Of a DNA stretch of 64,000 nucleotides, positions 42,236-50,713 are shown piece after piece (positions within the stretch are counted from its first letter, which is position 1; each line of letters starts with the position of its first letter). Source of the stretch: Bacteroidales bacterium UBA6244 (GTDB taxonomy: Bacteria > Bacteroidota > Bacteroidia > Bacteroidales > F082); NCBI GenBank assembly GCA_002440885.1, contig DJVY01000002.1:1-64000 (forward strand). Reading direction: 5' to 3'. Position numbers and translations under genes: made by a program. A model generated the notes under the pieces. The model ran no database searches. It worked only from the letters and a program-made list of their open reading frames with translations, and had not been told where the DNA came from.

Positions 42236-42928
42236 TTACAACCTCATCTCCGGTATTTCTCCTTCTATAATCAGGGGAGCACCGGTTTTGGCCACAATTT
42301 CCTCAACAGAAATACCCGGAGCCCTTTCTATTAACTGAAATCCTGAAGGAGTAACATCTACCACGGCCAGATCGGTAACAATGCGCTTTACACATTCCAC
42401 CCCTGTTATAGGTAAAGTACACGCCTTTAATAACTTGGGGTTTCCATCACGGTCGGTATGGGTAGTGGCCACAATAATATTGCGTGCCGAAGCCACCAAA
42501 TCCATTGCTCCGCCCATGCCTTTTACGAGTTTACCCGGAATTTTCCAGCTGGCGATATCGCCCTTATCGGAGATCTCAAAAGCACCAAGAACGGTCAGGT
42601 CGACGTGTCCGCCCCTGATCATGGCAAAGCTGGTAGCCGAGTCGAAAAAGGCTGCTCCTTTGGTATAAGTCACCGTTTGTTTTCCGGCATTTATCAAATC
42701 AGCATCCTCCTCACCGCTAAGCGGAAAAGGACCAATCCCCAAGAGCCCGTTTTCCGATTGCAGAATGACTTCCATGCCTTCGGGTATATAATTGGCCACC
42801 AGGGTAGGAATGCCGATTCCCAGGTTGACATAATATCCATCTTTTAATTCTTGTGCAATTCGTTTTGCAATTCCATTTTTATCAAGTGCCATAGCCGTAT
42901 TTTTTGTTTTAACGTTTTTTTGCATCAT
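42236..42928 (-). CDS. scoB: 3-oxoacid CoA-transferase subunit B
   Basis: Subunit B of a succinyl-CoA:3-oxoacid CoA-transferase type enzyme, which moves CoA from succinyl-CoA to acetoacetate. Visible are KRIAQELKDGYYVNLGIGIPT, the catalytic Glu in LQSENGLLGIGPFP, IRGGHVDLTVLGAFEI and VKGMGGAMDLVAS. From the ATG at 42928 it has 230 residues; an inner ATG at 42892 (MALDKNGIAKRIA) agrees better with family N termini. It follows scoA by about 10 bp. At the end of the leucine cluster it would activate the acetoacetate released there. Confidence 0.93.
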   Translation of the reverse strand: MMQKNVKTKNTAMALDKNGIAKRIAQELKDGYYVNLGIGIPTLVANYIPEGMEVILQSENGLLGIGPFPLSGEEDADLINAGKQTVTYTKGAAFFDSATSFAMIRGGHVDLTVLGAFEISDKGDIASWKIPGKLVKGMGGAMDLVASARNIIVATTHTDRDGNPKLLKACTLPITGVECVKRIVTDLAVVDVTPSGFQLIERAPGISVEEIVAKTGAPLIIEGEIPEMRL

Positions 42929-42938
42929 TTTAAAGTGA

Positions 42939-43634
42939 TTAAACATCGCGGGTGGTAACAAACTCTATCCGCTTTTCATAGTCTTCGCCTTTAAAAATGC
43001 GTTGTACAAATATGCCGGGGGTATGAATCTGGTTTGGGTCAAGCTCACCGGCAGGAACCAATTCTTCCACCTCGGCAATGGTTATTTTTCCGGCCATCGC
43101 CATCATGTTATTAAAGTTATTTGCTGTATGGCGGTATATGAGGTTTCCGGCAGTATCGCCTTTCCATGCTTTCACAATGGCATAATCAGCGGTGAGGGCA
43201 TGTTCAAGCAAGTGCATTTTTCCGTTAAACGATCTTGTTTCCTTGCCTTCGGCCACTTCTGTTCCGTATCCTGCCGGCACAAAAAAAGCAGGAATACCCG
43301 CTCCACCGGCGCGACACCTTTCGGCCAGCGTACCTTGCGGAATAAGGTCCACTTCCAGCTCGCCTGAAAGCAGTTGTCGCTCAAACTCCTTGTTTTCACC
43401 CACATACGATGAAATCATTTTTTTGATCTGGTGTTTTCGTAACAGCGAACCCAGTCCAAATCCATCGACGCCGGCATTGTTACTAATACAGGTAAGTCCG
43501 GTTACGCCACTTTCTACCAGTGCCTCAATCGATTTTTCCGGAATTCCGCATAATCCAAAACCACCCAACATCAGGGTCATGTTGTCAGCAATTCCTGCGA
43601 TGGCCTCTCTGGCATTTTTTACAACCTTGTTCAT
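42939..43634 (-). CDS. scoA: 3-oxoacid CoA-transferase subunit A
   Basis: Partner of ScoB; together they form the heteromeric CoA-transferase. The 231 residues have the subunit A markers [18 protein letters not shown] at the N terminus (oxyanion/CoA-binding loop), [36 protein letters not shown], and [20 protein letters not shown]. The gene lies 38 bp after the acyl-CoA dehydrogenase and 10 bp before scoB on the same strand, so the operon links branched-chain acyl-CoA breakdown to acetoacetate use. Confidence 0.94.
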   Translation of the reverse strand: MNKVVKNAREAIAGIADNMTLMLGGFGLCGIPEKSIEALVESGVTGLTCISNNAGVDGFGLGSLLRKHQIKKMISSYVGENKEFERQLLSGELEVDLIPQGTLAERCRAGGAGIPAFFVPAGYGTEVAEGKETRSFNGKMHLLEHALTADYAIVKAWKGDTAGNLIYRHTANNFNNMMAMAGKITIAEVEELVPAGELDPNQIHTPGIFVQRIFKGEDYEKRIEFVTTRDV

Positions 43635-43672
43635 ATCTTCTCTTTTAGTTATTCAAAATAAACACTACTCCT

Positions 43673-44818
43673 TTAACAACCGATAAGTCTGGAAATCACC
43701 AGCCGTTGAATTTCGCTTGTTCCTTCGCCGATTTGCAGCAATCGCTGATCACGATAAAACCGTTCAACAGCATAATCTTTCATCAAGCCATAGCCTCCGT
43801 GAATTTGAACAGCTTCGTCGGCCACTTCTCTGGCTATTTCGCTACAATAAAGTTTCGACATGGCGGCTTCTTTGCCATAAGGGCGTCCCTCATCTTTCAG
43901 CCAACAGGCTTTGTAAAGCAGGTTGCGTGCCAGCTCAATTTTCAAGGCCATGTCGGCCAATTTAAAGGCGGTAATTTGGAATTTCGAAATAGGTTTGCCG
44001 AATTGTTTTCGCTCGTTGGCATATGCCAAGGCCATTTCAAAAGCTCCCTGAGCCAATCCCAAACCCATAGCACCAATTGAAAGGCGTCCGCCATCGAGGG
44101 TATGCAACATAATATGTGAACCTTCGCCTACTTTTCCAAGCAGATTATTTTTTGGAACACGCACGTCATCGAAAAAAAGTTCAGCTGTATCCGAAGCGCG
44201 CCACATCATTTTGTTGTGCATGGGCACACGCCGAAATCCAGGCGTATCTTTTTCAACAATGATTGTGGTAAATATCTTTTTCCCGTCTTCATCACCTGAA
44301 ACCGCCTGCACTGTGCATCCCAGGCTTATGTCTACAGAGGCGTTGGTGATAAAAATTTTAGAGCCGTTGATTACCCATTCATCCCCTTCGAGCACGGCAG
44401 TGGTTTTAGAACCACGTGAATCGGAGCCGGCACCGGGCTCGGTAAGGCCAAAACTCCATAATCCATGACCCGTGCATAAAGGAGGCAGATATTTCAGCCG
44501 TTGTTCCTCCGAACCGTATTCGAGCAGTGGACCTATACCCAGGCTATTGTGTGCGGCCAGCGTAGCGGCCTGCGATCCGTCAACCCTCGCTAGCTCCTCT
44601 ACTGCAATTATATACGATAAGGTATCTAAACCTTGTCCGCCATATTTTTGTGGTATATTCATGCCAAACAGTCCTAACTCACCCATCTTTGCGGTCAGGT
44701 CAAACGAAAACTCCGCGTTTTCATCCAGTTCCTGAGCCACGGGTTTTATTTCCCTTTCGGCAAAATCGCGTACCGTTGCCCGGATTAGTTGTTGTTCATC
44801 GTTTAAATCAAAGTTCAT
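43673..44818 (-). CDS. Acyl-CoA dehydrogenase, short/branched-chain type
   Basis: FAD enzyme of 381 residues that makes a 2,3-double bond in an acyl-CoA and passes electrons to ETF. Visible are FGLTEPGAGSDSRGSKTTA (substrate and FAD contacts), KIFITNASV, and the C-terminal QIGEGTSEIQRLVISRLIG. The Glu in GEGTSEIQ is the catalytic base of the SCAD/butyryl/2-methylacyl group. At the place where isovaleryl-CoA dehydrogenase has its base (LDLER in human IVD) this protein has LDGGRLSIGA. So, although the neighbours point to leucine, the residues fit a SCAD-like or 2-methyl-branched enzyme. Lies 12 bp after the carboxylase alpha gene. Confidence 0.93.
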   Translation of the reverse strand: MNFDLNDEQQLIRATVRDFAEREIKPVAQELDENAEFSFDLTAKMGELGLFGMNIPQKYGGQGLDTLSYIIAVEELARVDGSQAATLAAHNSLGIGPLLEYGSEEQRLKYLPPLCTGHGLWSFGLTEPGAGSDSRGSKTTAVLEGDEWVINGSKIFITNASVDISLGCTVQAVSGDEDGKKIFTTIIVEKDTPGFRRVPMHNKMMWRASDTAELFFDDVRVPKNNLLGKVGEGSHIMLHTLDGGRLSIGAMGLGLAQGAFEMALAYANERKQFGKPISKFQITAFKLADMALKIELARNLLYKACWLKDEGRPYGKEAAMSKLYCSEIAREVADEAVQIHGGYGLMKDYAVERFYRDQRLLQIGEGTSEIQRLVISRLIGC

Positions 44819-44830
44819 ATCGTTTCTTTT

Positions 44831-46819
44831 TTAGTTTTCTTTATCATGTAGTTTCACTAAGAGCTTGTCGGTGTCAACCATATCACCGGCAACAACATTT
44901 ACAAGTTCAACGGTAGCATCGTGTGTGGCCACAATATTGTTCTCCATTTTCATGGCTTCGACCACAAGTAATACAGTACCCCTAACTACTTCATCGCCAG
45001 TAGCCACCTGCACTTTGATAACTTTTCCCGGCATGGGGGCAAAATAACTACCAGCATCTTTTCCGTGGTCTTTCAGTTCATAGAAATCAGGCATGACGAG
45101 CACATCCTCACGCCGCACATGGAAAACATTTCCCTGAACAGTAACAAAACCTTGTCCTTTGGCATCTTCTGAAAAATAGGCAAGATGAGGTAGTTCGTTA
45201 ATCAAAACTTCAACAAAACCTGCTCCGGACGTAACTATTTGCGCGCTGAAATGTTCGTTGAGCGCAAGTATCTGTTTGATTGAAGAATTGATACCAATAG
45301 TTTCAAGCACGAACTTATTCCCATCTACATCTACCGGAATTACCGGCTGATTGCGCCAGAAACCAATGTGTTCCCAAATATTGGAAGCGGTTTTTTTTGT
45401 ATGAGATTTAGCCAGATAGAAACAAATGGCCGGGAAAGCCAACGAAAGTTTATTTTTCCTGATAAGCAGCCCCTCTACAAGTTCATCCGTATGATCATCG
45501 CAAAACTTTGTCGAGATATGGTTGTTGATAAAAGCCTCGTGTTGTACCAGTTGAATAAGATATGGGATATTTGTTTGAATGCCTTGCAAAACAAACCCCT
45601 CGAGCATCTCCTTCATTTTGGTAATAGCTTGAAGGCGATCAGGCGACCAGGTAATTAATTTGCTGATCATGGGATCGTAGAAACTCTGGATCACTTCAGG
45701 CCGGTCGATCGCAGTGTCTACACGCACACCTTCAGCCTGTGGCAAATGAAGGAGGGTAATTTTTCCGGGAGAAGGCAAAAACTTATTGGCAGGATCTTCG
45801 GCGTAAATGCGGCACTCGATGGCATGACCGGTTTGTTTGATCTGAGACTGTTCGTAGCGGAGTTTGTTTCCCGCAGCCACCCGAATCTGCTCTTCAACGA
45901 TATCGATACCCGTTACCATTTCTGTTACCGGATGTTCTACCTGTATGCGGGTATTCATCTCTAAGAAGTAGAAATTCAGGTTTTTATCGACAAGAAACTC
46001 AATAGTTCCGGCGCTGTTGTATCCAATTTCACGGCCAATTTTAAGTGCTGCCTCTCCCATTTTTTCGCGCACATCGGGGGTTAAGGTAGGCGAGGGCGAT
46101 TCTTCGATAATTTTTTGGTACCGACGTTGGATTGAACATTCCCTTTCATAAAGATGAACCAAATTTCCATGATTATCGCCCAACAACTGAATTTCAATAT
46201 GTCGGGGTTCTTCCACGTATTGCTCGATGTAAACTGTTTCGTCGCCGAAATAACTTTTCGCCTCACGGCTTGTAGCTTCAAGCACATCGGGGAGTTCCTC
46301 CTGGTGGTAAACGATGCGCATGCCCTTTCCGCCACCTCCGGCAGCAGCCTTTACGAGCACAGGAAAAGGCAGGTTTACGGCTTGAGCCAACAACGAATCA
46401 ATACTGCCTGTAATGCCCTTGGTCATGGGCACGCCGATAGCTTCAACAAATTTTCGCGCTTCAATTTTGTTACCCATTAACAGGATGGCACGGGCATGTG
46501 GCCCAATAAAAATCAGGTTGTTATCGGCACAGGCCTGCACCAAAGCCGGACTTTCAGAAAGGAAACCATAGCCTGGATGGATGGCGTCACAGCCGGATTT
46601 TTTGGCGAGCGCAACTATTTTTTCAGTGTCCAGATAAGTGGATATCAACTCATTTCCACCCAGAGGATAAGCTTCATCGGCGCTTCGTACGTGCAGGCTA
46701 TGCTTATCCGCGTCGGCATACACCGCCACTGTGGCGATGCCCAGTTTATGTGCCGATTTAATCACCCTGACGGCAATTTCGCCACGATTGGCAATCAATA
46801 TTTTTTTAAACAACTTCAT
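44831..46819 (-). CDS. liuD: Biotin-dependent acyl-CoA carboxylase, alpha subunit (methylcrotonyl-CoA carboxylase type)
   Basis: 662 residues with a biotin carboxylase domain (1-450; KILIANRGEIAVRVIKSAHK, ATP-grasp GGGGKGMRIV, EHPVTEM), a linker domain and a biotin carrier domain with the biotin Lys K624 in VEAMKMENN. It uses ATP and bicarbonate to carboxylate biotin, which the beta subunit transfers to the acyl-CoA. Propionyl- and acetyl-CoA carboxylase alpha subunits look alike. The methylcrotonyl-CoA assignment rests on the neighbours: beta subunit, methylglutaconyl-CoA hydratase and HMG-CoA-lyase-like gene. Confidence 0.92.
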   Translation of the reverse strand: MKLFKKILIANRGEIAVRVIKSAHKLGIATVAVYADADKHSLHVRSADEAYPLGGNELISTYLDTEKIVALAKKSGCDAIHPGYGFLSESPALVQACADNNLIFIGPHARAILLMGNKIEARKFVEAIGVPMTKGITGSIDSLLAQAVNLPFPVLVKAAAGGGGKGMRIVYHQEELPDVLEATSREAKSYFGDETVYIEQYVEEPRHIEIQLLGDNHGNLVHLYERECSIQRRYQKIIEESPSPTLTPDVREKMGEAALKIGREIGYNSAGTIEFLVDKNLNFYFLEMNTRIQVEHPVTEMVTGIDIVEEQIRVAAGNKLRYEQSQIKQTGHAIECRIYAEDPANKFLPSPGKITLLHLPQAEGVRVDTAIDRPEVIQSFYDPMISKLITWSPDRLQAITKMKEMLEGFVLQGIQTNIPYLIQLVQHEAFINNHISTKFCDDHTDELVEGLLIRKNKLSLAFPAICFYLAKSHTKKTASNIWEHIGFWRNQPVIPVDVDGNKFVLETIGINSSIKQILALNEHFSAQIVTSGAGFVEVLINELPHLAYFSEDAKGQGFVTVQGNVFHVRREDVLVMPDFYELKDHGKDAGSYFAPMPGKVIKVQVATGDEVVRGTVLLVVEAMKMENNIVATHDATVELVNVVAGDMVDTDKLLVKLHDKEN

Positions 46820-46831
46820 TATACCATATTA

Positions 46832-47656
46832 TTAGTCCAGATCAGGGAAATCAGGTTTTGTCGTTTGGCGTGTCCAATATGGTTTTCTTTTTTCAAGAAA
46901 GGCCGCCATTCCCTCCTGCCCTTCCTTGTCGGCACGTAAATTGGCAATAATACCTGCCGTATAATCGATAAGCTCTTCAAACTCAACCCCATCGTAAACA
47001 ATGTGTTGGATAAGTTGCTTGGTAGCGCGTGTGGCTTTGGGTGCTGACGACAAAAACTCGCTGATGTATTTCTTTGTTGTTTCAACCATCAATCCGGAAG
47101 AAACTGAACGGGTGACAAGTCCTGTTCTTTCGGCTTCTTTTCCTTTAAAGCGACGTCCGGTAAGCATTAAATCACGGGCAGGATATTCACCAATTCGGCG
47201 AATGATGAAAGGCATGATGGTAGCCGGACCAATACCCATTTTCACTTCACTAAAAGCAAAGGTCGTATTTTCGTCGGCGAGCACCACATCGCAGGCGGCA
47301 AACAGTCCATTAGCTCCGCCAAAGGCAGCCCCATGCACGATGGCCATTGTTGGCACATGACAACGGTAAATGGTTTTAAAGAGTTTTGCCAGACGTTGTC
47401 CGTCTTTATAATTGTCGTCTTTACTCTGGTGAGCGATATTCTTCATATAATTCAAATCAGCTCCGGCACAAAACGATTTCCCCTTTCCCTTTAAAATGAT
47501 AAGGCGCAGGGTTTCATCTTTTGAGGATTCGTGAAAAACACGGGTAAGCTCCTCAATCATCGTTTCATTCAGCGCGTTATGTACCTCAGGGCGGTTAAGA
47601 TAGACGTACAGAATATCTTCCTTTCTCTCAACAATAAGTGTTTCCAATTGATTCAT
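46832..47656 (-). CDS. liuC: Enoyl-CoA hydratase family, likely methylglutaconyl-CoA hydratase
   Basis: Crotonase-fold enzyme of 274 residues. Oxyanion-hole motif GKGKSFCAGADLNYM (about 58-72), CoA-binding helix, and active-site stretch HGAAFGGANGLFAACDVVL with the Glu of KMGIGPATIMPFIIRRIGE. In the leucine route it would hydrate 3-methylglutaconyl-CoA to HMG-CoA. Crotonase subgroups are hard to tell by sequence alone; the position between the carboxylase beta and alpha genes (11-12 bp gaps on each side) is the main evidence for this substrate. Confidence 0.9.
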   Translation of the reverse strand: MNQLETLIVERKEDILYVYLNRPEVHNALNETMIEELTRVFHESSKDETLRLIILKGKGKSFCAGADLNYMKNIAHQSKDDNYKDGQRLAKLFKTIYRCHVPTMAIVHGAAFGGANGLFAACDVVLADENTTFAFSEVKMGIGPATIMPFIIRRIGEYPARDLMLTGRRFKGKEAERTGLVTRSVSSGLMVETTKKYISEFLSSAPKATRATKQLIQHIVYDGVEFEELIDYTAGIIANLRADKEGQEGMAAFLEKRKPYWTRQTTKPDFPDLD

Positions 47657-47667
47657 TTATAATAGTT

Positions 47668-49275
47668 TTACATTCTGAACACCCCGAAATTCTGTTCGGG
47701 GAAAGGTTTATTAAGCGCACTGGCGATGCCCATGGCGAGTACTTTGCGCGTATCCACAGGATCGATGATGCCATCGTCCCACAGGCGGGAAGTACTGTAA
47801 TAGGCCGATCCTTCTCTTTCATATTTCTCCAAAATAGGTCGACGCATTTTTTCCACTTCCTCATCGGTCATGGTAATTCCTTTGGCCAGAAGCTGGTCGC
47901 GTTTTACCGTCACCAGCACCGTAGCAGCCTGTTCGCCACCCATGACGGAAATTTTAGCATTTGGCCACATAAACAACAGCCGTGGATTAAAAGCACGCCC
48001 GGCCATACCGTAATTTCCCGCTCCAAAAGAGCCGCCAAAAATTATAGTAAATTTAGGCACATTGGCGTTTGAAACAGCATGAACCATTTTTGCTCCATCT
48101 TTGGCAATACCTCCACGCTCAAATTCTTTTCCCACCATAAAGCCGGTAATATTTTGCAGAAACACCAACGGGATTTTGCGCGAAGTACACAGTTCGATGA
48201 AATGTGTGACTTTAAGTGCAGATTCAGAAAACAGAACTCCAAAGTTTGCTATGATGCCTACAGGAAATCCCATGACATGAGCAAAACCGGTAACCACGGT
48301 AGTGGCGTAGCGGGCTTTAAATTCCTGAAAGCGGCTTCCATCTACTATACGCATGATAATTTCGCGGGGATCAACCATTTTCCGTAAGTCAACAGGGGCA
48401 ATGCCATAGAGTTCAGCAGGATCGTAAAGAGGCTCTTCTATTGGTAAAAAGTCGAGCACTTGTTTTTGACGGGGATGGAGATTTTCAAAAATATTGCGAC
48501 AAATCTGAATCGCATGAACATCATTATCAGCAAAATGATCGGCCACACCGGAAATACTTGTGTGCACATCAGCGCCACCCAGTTCTTCGGCTGTAACTTC
48601 CTCTCCTGTAGCGGCTTTCACGAGCGGTGGGCCACCCAGAAATATTGTTCCCTGCTCTTTCACGATAATGGTTTCGTCGCTCATGGCAGGTACATAAGCT
48701 CCTCCGGCAGTACACGATCCCATCACAATACTGATTTGCGGTATGCGCATTGCCGACATGCGGGCCTGGTTGTAAAAAAAGCGGCCAAAATGATCGCGAT
48801 CAGGAAAAACAGTATCCTGCTCAGGTAAAAAAGCACCTCCTGAGTCCACCAGATAAATACATGGCAAATGGTTTTCCATCGCAATTTCCTGCGCACGCAA
48901 GTGTTTTTTTATGGTAAATTGCATGTAAGTTCCACCTTTAACGGTGGCATCGTTGGCAATAATTACCGTTTCACGGCCATGAATTACGCCAATGCCGGTA
49001 ACAATTCCTGCTGAAGGGAAACCATTTTCATATTGGTTGTATGCCGCCAGAGGTGATAACTCCATAAAAGGAGTGTCGCGATCGATGAGCAAATCAATTC
49101 TTTCGCGCGCAAGCAATTTGTCACGCTTTTTGTGCCGCGCCACCGTTTCGGGGCTGCCACCACGTGTGTTTTCCCTGAGTACCTGACGGTAATGATCGAG
49201 CAAACTTAAAAATACTTTTTGGTTCTCTTTAAATTCTGTACTCCGTATATCGATCTTGGTTTTTAATCTGTACAA
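47668..49275 (-). CDS. liuB: Acyl-CoA carboxylase beta subunit (methylcrotonyl-CoA carboxylase type)
   Basis: Carboxyltransferase of 535 residues that moves the carboxyl group from biotin to 3-methylcrotonyl-CoA. N- and C-terminal halves share the crotonase-like carboxyltransferase fold: [57 protein letters not shown], then [34 protein letters not shown] and [14 protein letters not shown]. The gene heads the operon. Its start is a TTG at 49275: the N-terminal residues match the family, an in-frame stop lies five codons upstream and the next ATG is 70 codons in. Confidence 0.93.
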   Translation of the reverse strand: MYRLKTKIDIRSTEFKENQKVFLSLLDHYRQVLRENTRGGSPETVARHKKRDKLLARERIDLLIDRDTPFMELSPLAAYNQYENGFPSAGIVTGIGVIHGRETVIIANDATVKGGTYMQFTIKKHLRAQEIAMENHLPCIYLVDSGGAFLPEQDTVFPDRDHFGRFFYNQARMSAMRIPQISIVMGSCTAGGAYVPAMSDETIIVKEQGTIFLGGPPLVKAATGEEVTAEELGGADVHTSISGVADHFADNDVHAIQICRNIFENLHPRQKQVLDFLPIEEPLYDPAELYGIAPVDLRKMVDPREIIMRIVDGSRFQEFKARYATTVVTGFAHVMGFPVGIIANFGVLFSESALKVTHFIELCTSRKIPLVFLQNITGFMVGKEFERGGIAKDGAKMVHAVSNANVPKFTIIFGGSFGAGNYGMAGRAFNPRLLFMWPNAKISVMGGEQAATVLVTVKRDQLLAKGITMTDEEVEKMRRPILEKYEREGSAYYSTSRLWDDGIIDPVDTRKVLAMGIASALNKPFPEQNFGVFRM

Positions 49276-49339
49276 GGCAACTTTTTTTTAGTTAATCATT
49301 CAGATCGTCATGGCTTTAACAATCAAAATTAGTCCAGTG

Positions 49340-49347
49340 CAAGTATA
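49340..49347 (-). promoter_or_regulatory. Weak -7 promoter candidate for the carboxylase operon
   Basis: TATACTTG on the minus strand is one base off TAnnTTTG and lies 64 nt before the TTG start. Confidence 0.35.
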
Positions 49348-49479
49348 GCAAAAAAAGGCCAACCATAAAAAGGTTGCAAACGTTTTAATTCAACAAACTT
49401 AACTATTTAAATATGAATATAAATTAAGATGTTTATCATAATCCATTGAAAAAGTATGAGCACCGGAACTGTTTTTATC

Positions 49480-49487
49480 TATATTTG
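49480..49487 (+). promoter_or_regulatory. Candidate -7 promoter element for the HMGL-like gene
   Basis: TATATTTG ends 45 nt before the ATG at 49533. Confidence 0.55.
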
Positions 49488-49532
49488 ATTTCTATTTTAG
49501 AAATCGTTAATTCAAATTAAAAAATCAATAGC

Positions 49533-50543
49533 ATGAACTATCCCAAAAAAGTAGTGATTGGAGACATTACCGTTAGAGATGGATTTCAGCATGAAGAAAC
49601 TTACGTGCAAACAGAGGCCAAACTTTGGGTTCTGGAGGAACTCATTTTAGCCGGTGTTAAACATCTGGAAGTGACCAATTTCGGCAATCCGAAAGGCATG
49701 CCACAATTCAAAGATGCCGATGAATTGTTTAGAGCCATCCGCACAAGCAAACGTGTAGAGCACCTGCTCCCGGAGGTAAGTTTAACGGCGGTCACCATTC
49801 GCGAAAAGGCCATCGAAAGAGCCATTGAAGCAAAAAAAGAAGGCTATGGTCCCGACAGAATTTTGCTCATGGTAAGCACTTCCGAGTCGCACCAAAAAAA
49901 GAATTCCGGACTAACCCTGGACGAATATTGGAAGATGGCCGAAAAATACATCCCTATGGCGCAGGATGCCGGGCTCACAGTGAATGGAACGGTGAGCACA
50001 ATATGGGGTTGCCCTATTGAAGGGCCTACCAACATGATGGATGCTGTTACGTTTACCAAACGCTGGTTCGACATTGGAGCCAACGACGTAGAGCATGCCG
50101 ACCATGATGGCAGCGCCTCACCAAACCGTGTATACGATTATTATTCCATGTTGCTCGACAACATCGACAATCCGCACAAACAAATAGTTCATTTTCATTC
50201 ACTCAGGGGATGGGGCATGGCCAATGTGTTGGCGGCTTTACAGGCAGGCATGACCAATTTTGAGTCGACACTCGGTGGTATTGGCGGGCAACCAGCCAAT
50301 TTTGTTGATGGAGTACCCGTAAGCGGAACGGGCGCATACTACTATAAGGATGCCGGAAATGTGGGGTTGGTTTGCACCGAAGACATGGTAGTAATGATGG
50401 ACGAAATGGGAATAGATACCGGATTGAATATTGATCGGGTTTTGAAAACAGGTCGCATGGTTGAAAAGATACTTGGTAAGCGTTTGCGATCAGAAACGAT
50501 CATCCACGGGAGAATACCTAAAGAACTTTCAGGCAGAAAATAG
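49533..50543 (+). CDS. HMG-CoA-lyase-like (HMGL-like) enzyme, divergent
   Basis: TIM-barrel carbon-carbon lyase of 336 residues. Metal- and substrate-site motifs are present: GDITVRDGFQHEE (D11, R15, Q19), VHFHSLRGWG with the two metal His, and GNVGLVCTED with the Asn. The signature loop is altered: where HMG-CoA lyases have GGCPYA this protein has GGIGGQPANFVDGV, with Gln253 in place of the catalytic Cys, plus an insertion (AYYYKDAG). By position, divergent from the methylcrotonyl-CoA carboxylase operon, it should split HMG-CoA into acetyl-CoA and acetoacetate. A different reaction of the same superfamily is possible. Confidence 0.82.
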   Translation: MNYPKKVVIGDITVRDGFQHEETYVQTEAKLWVLEELILAGVKHLEVTNFGNPKGMPQFKDADELFRAIRTSKRVEHLLPEVSLTAVTIREKAIERAIEAKKEGYGPDRILLMVSTSESHQKKNSGLTLDEYWKMAEKYIPMAQDAGLTVNGTVSTIWGCPIEGPTNMMDAVTFTKRWFDIGANDVEHADHDGSASPNRVYDYYSMLLDNIDNPHKQIVHFHSLRGWGMANVLAALQAGMTNFESTLGGIGGQPANFVDGVPVSGTGAYYYKDAGNVGLVCTEDMVVMMDEMGIDTGLNIDRVLKTGRMVEKILGKRLRSETIIHGRIPKELSGRK

Positions 50544-50680
50544 CTCCAACACCTCCTATTTAGCTCAAACCAGCAACGACCTGAAGGCATTAAAAGCACT
50601 TATTTTGTTGATATTGCTGACAACGTGTTGGTTTTAAACCCAAATTGAAAGATTTTTTTTCATACTTCGATCAACATTTG

Positions 50681-50688
50681 TACATTTG
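50681..50688 (+). promoter_or_regulatory. Candidate -7 promoter element for the ppiD-like gene
   Basis: TACATTTG ends 25 nt before the ATG at 50714. Confidence 0.55.
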
Positions 50689-50713
50689 CACCTCATTTTT
50701 AAAATTTAACTAA

